Positions 6,482 to 7,417 of a stretch of DNA of 7,417 nucleotides are shown here, piece after piece. The position numbers and the translations under genes are program-made. Below the pieces are notes generated by a model, which made no database searches, was not told the DNA's origin, and saw only the letters and a program-made list of their open reading frames with translations. Source of the DNA: Robiginitomaculum sp. Its GTDB lineage: Bacteria > Pseudomonadota > Alphaproteobacteria > Caulobacterales > Maricaulaceae. The stretch covers positions 1-7,417 of the forward strand of contig JAESQI010000265.1 of the NCBI GenBank assembly GCA_016765255.1, in the 5' to 3' direction. The stretch's first letter is position 1. Every line of letters starts with the position of its first letter.

Positions 6482-7417
6482 TTGAAACCCTTCCTTAAAA
6501 AAATTGGTAAATTAACGTCTCTTGTATTGCTGGGCGCGGCCCTTGGAATATCGGCTGCCAGTTTTGCAATTCCTAAAGCCGAAAACAATGCAAAAACATA
6601 TGAGCAATTGGTGATATTTGCCGATGTGCTGAGCCGCGTTCAAAACGAATATATCGAAGAGGTAGAGCCCGCAGACCTGATTGACGATGCCTTAAACGGG
6701 GCCTTACAGTCTCTTGATCCGCACTCTCATTACACACCGCCACAAACCTATATAAAACAACAAAAACGAGCCCGCCGAGAATACGGAGGGCTTGGCATAG
6801 AAGTGACCATGCAAGACGGTTTTATCTTAATCGGGTATGTCAACAAAGAAGCGCCCGCAAAACGGGCGGGCCTTGTAATGGGTGATCTCATCACCCATGT
6901 CGAAGGTACAAGCATCAAGGATAAATCCCTCAATAACGCGGTTAAAAAAATGCGCGGGCTTGCTGGTGACCCCATAACGATCACAGTCAAAAGTAAAAAC
7001 CAGCTGCCGCGAGATGTGGTGATCATTCGCCAAGTCGTGCAAGGGCGTGTCGTTCGCCAACGAATGTTTGAAGGCATTGGCTATGTTTATCTAGAAACTT
7101 TTAACAATCCAAATGTCGCCCGCGATCTTGGTGAAGCCATTGATATTCTCGAACTAGAAAATGGGGGTAAATTACCAGGCCTCATTCTTGACTTACGCGG
7201 CAATGGGGGGGGCTTACTCCTACAGAGCGTTGATGTAAGCAGTCATTTTCTCAATGGCGGAGAAGTCCTCTCCGTTCGCGGACGTAAACCCGAAGACAAT
7301 CAACGCTACCACGCAAAGCGCGGGGAGAAATTAAAAGACGTTCCAGTTATTGTCCTCATTAGTGGCACGTCTGCGTCCGCTTCTGAAATCGTGGCGGGTG
7401 CATTACAAGACCGGGGC
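6482..7417 (+). CDS. Second S41-family carboxyl-terminal protease, tandem paralogue of CtpA, 3' end cut off
   Basis: The frame is open for exactly 312 codons from TTG 6482 to the end of the window. Residues 1-29 (MKPFLKKIGKLTS, then LVLLGAALGISAASFA) form a signal peptide, so the product is probably periplasmic. It follows ctpA segment by segment: FADVLSRVQNEYI near 47-58, DLIDDALNGALQSLDPHSHY near 65-84, a PDZ domain at about 97-175 (EYGGLGIEV, AGLVMGDLITHVEG), and the S41 core with the nucleophile Ser299 in SASASEIVAG. The catalytic lysine, expected near residue 324, lies beyond the window. In the 75-residue block from LRGN to QDRG, 57 residues match the upstream copy (hand count). It differs by having LRGNGGG (238-244) instead of LRGNPGG. 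The retained serine and PDZ suggest an active enzyme, but completeness cannot be judged here. A strong Shine-Dalgarno sequence and the 10-bp gap imply co-expression with ctpA. Confidence 0.92.
   Translation, partial: MKPFLKKIGKLTSLVLLGAALGISAASFAIPKAENNAKTYEQLVIFADVLSRVQNEYIEEVEPADLIDDALNGALQSLDPHSHYTPPQTYIKQQKRARREYGGLGIEVTMQDGFILIGYVNKEAPAKRAGLVMGDLITHVEGTSIKDKSLNNAVKKMRGLAGDPITITVKSKNQLPRDVVIIRQVVQGRVVRQRMFEGIGYVYLETFNNPNVARDLGEAIDILELENGGKLPGLILDLRGNGGGLLLQSVDVSSHFLNGGEVLSVRGRKPEDNQRYHAKRGEKLKDVPVIVLISGTSASASEIVAGALQDRG

Overview
The window reads as a stretch of ordinary chromosome from an alphaproteobacterium. All genes are on the + strand. The order proB-proA-nadD-rsfS-rlmH-envC-like-ctpA is a familiar alphaproteobacterial arrangement, and the protein sequences (ProA 'MRRTGICGATETLL', RsfS 'DWVLIDAGDVIIHLFRPEVREYYALEKLW', RlmH ending in 'YHRD') fit that group. 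Base composition looks close to 50% GC by eye. A stalked or prosthecate lineage of the Caulobacterales/Maricaulales type is possible, but that is inference only. There are no RNA genes, CRISPR arrays, insertion sequences, phage genes or defence genes.

Bases 1-2155 hold proline biosynthesis. The window opens inside proB (glutamate 5-kinase, 5' end cut off), which overlaps proA (glutamyl-5-phosphate reductase) by the four bases ATGA. The proA frame carries one in-frame amber codon (TAG, 1151-1153) at codon 92. Everything before and after it is in the same frame and looks like intact ProA, including the catalytic cysteine. This is the most important anomaly of the window.

Bases 2152-3714 hold housekeeping genes. 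nadD (NAD biosynthesis) overlaps the proA stop by ATGA. rsfS (ribosomal silencing factor) and rlmH (23S rRNA pseudouridine-1915 methyltransferase) follow at 30 and 12 bp. The rsfS start codon is unclear.

Bases 3778-7417 hold cell-envelope genes. They are an exported coiled-coil protein with a degenerate LytM domain (EnvC-like murein hydrolase activator), an S41 carboxyl-terminal protease (CtpA), and, 10 bp downstream, a second S41 protease that runs off the end of the window. The second protease starts with TTG behind a good Shine-Dalgarno sequence that overlaps the ctpA stop. The two proteases are clear tandem paralogues, with 57 of 75 residues identical by hand count in the aligned block around the catalytic serine. 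The second has Gly instead of Pro in the conserved LRGNPGG motif, encoded within an eight-G run.

No gene-free stretch exceeds 300 bases; the longest is 138 bp (5005-5142) between the envC-like gene and ctpA. I found no convincing previously undescribed system. The observations worth follow-up are the proA amber codon, its possible effect on translation of nadD, the tandem CTP pair, and the short direct repeat before ctpA.
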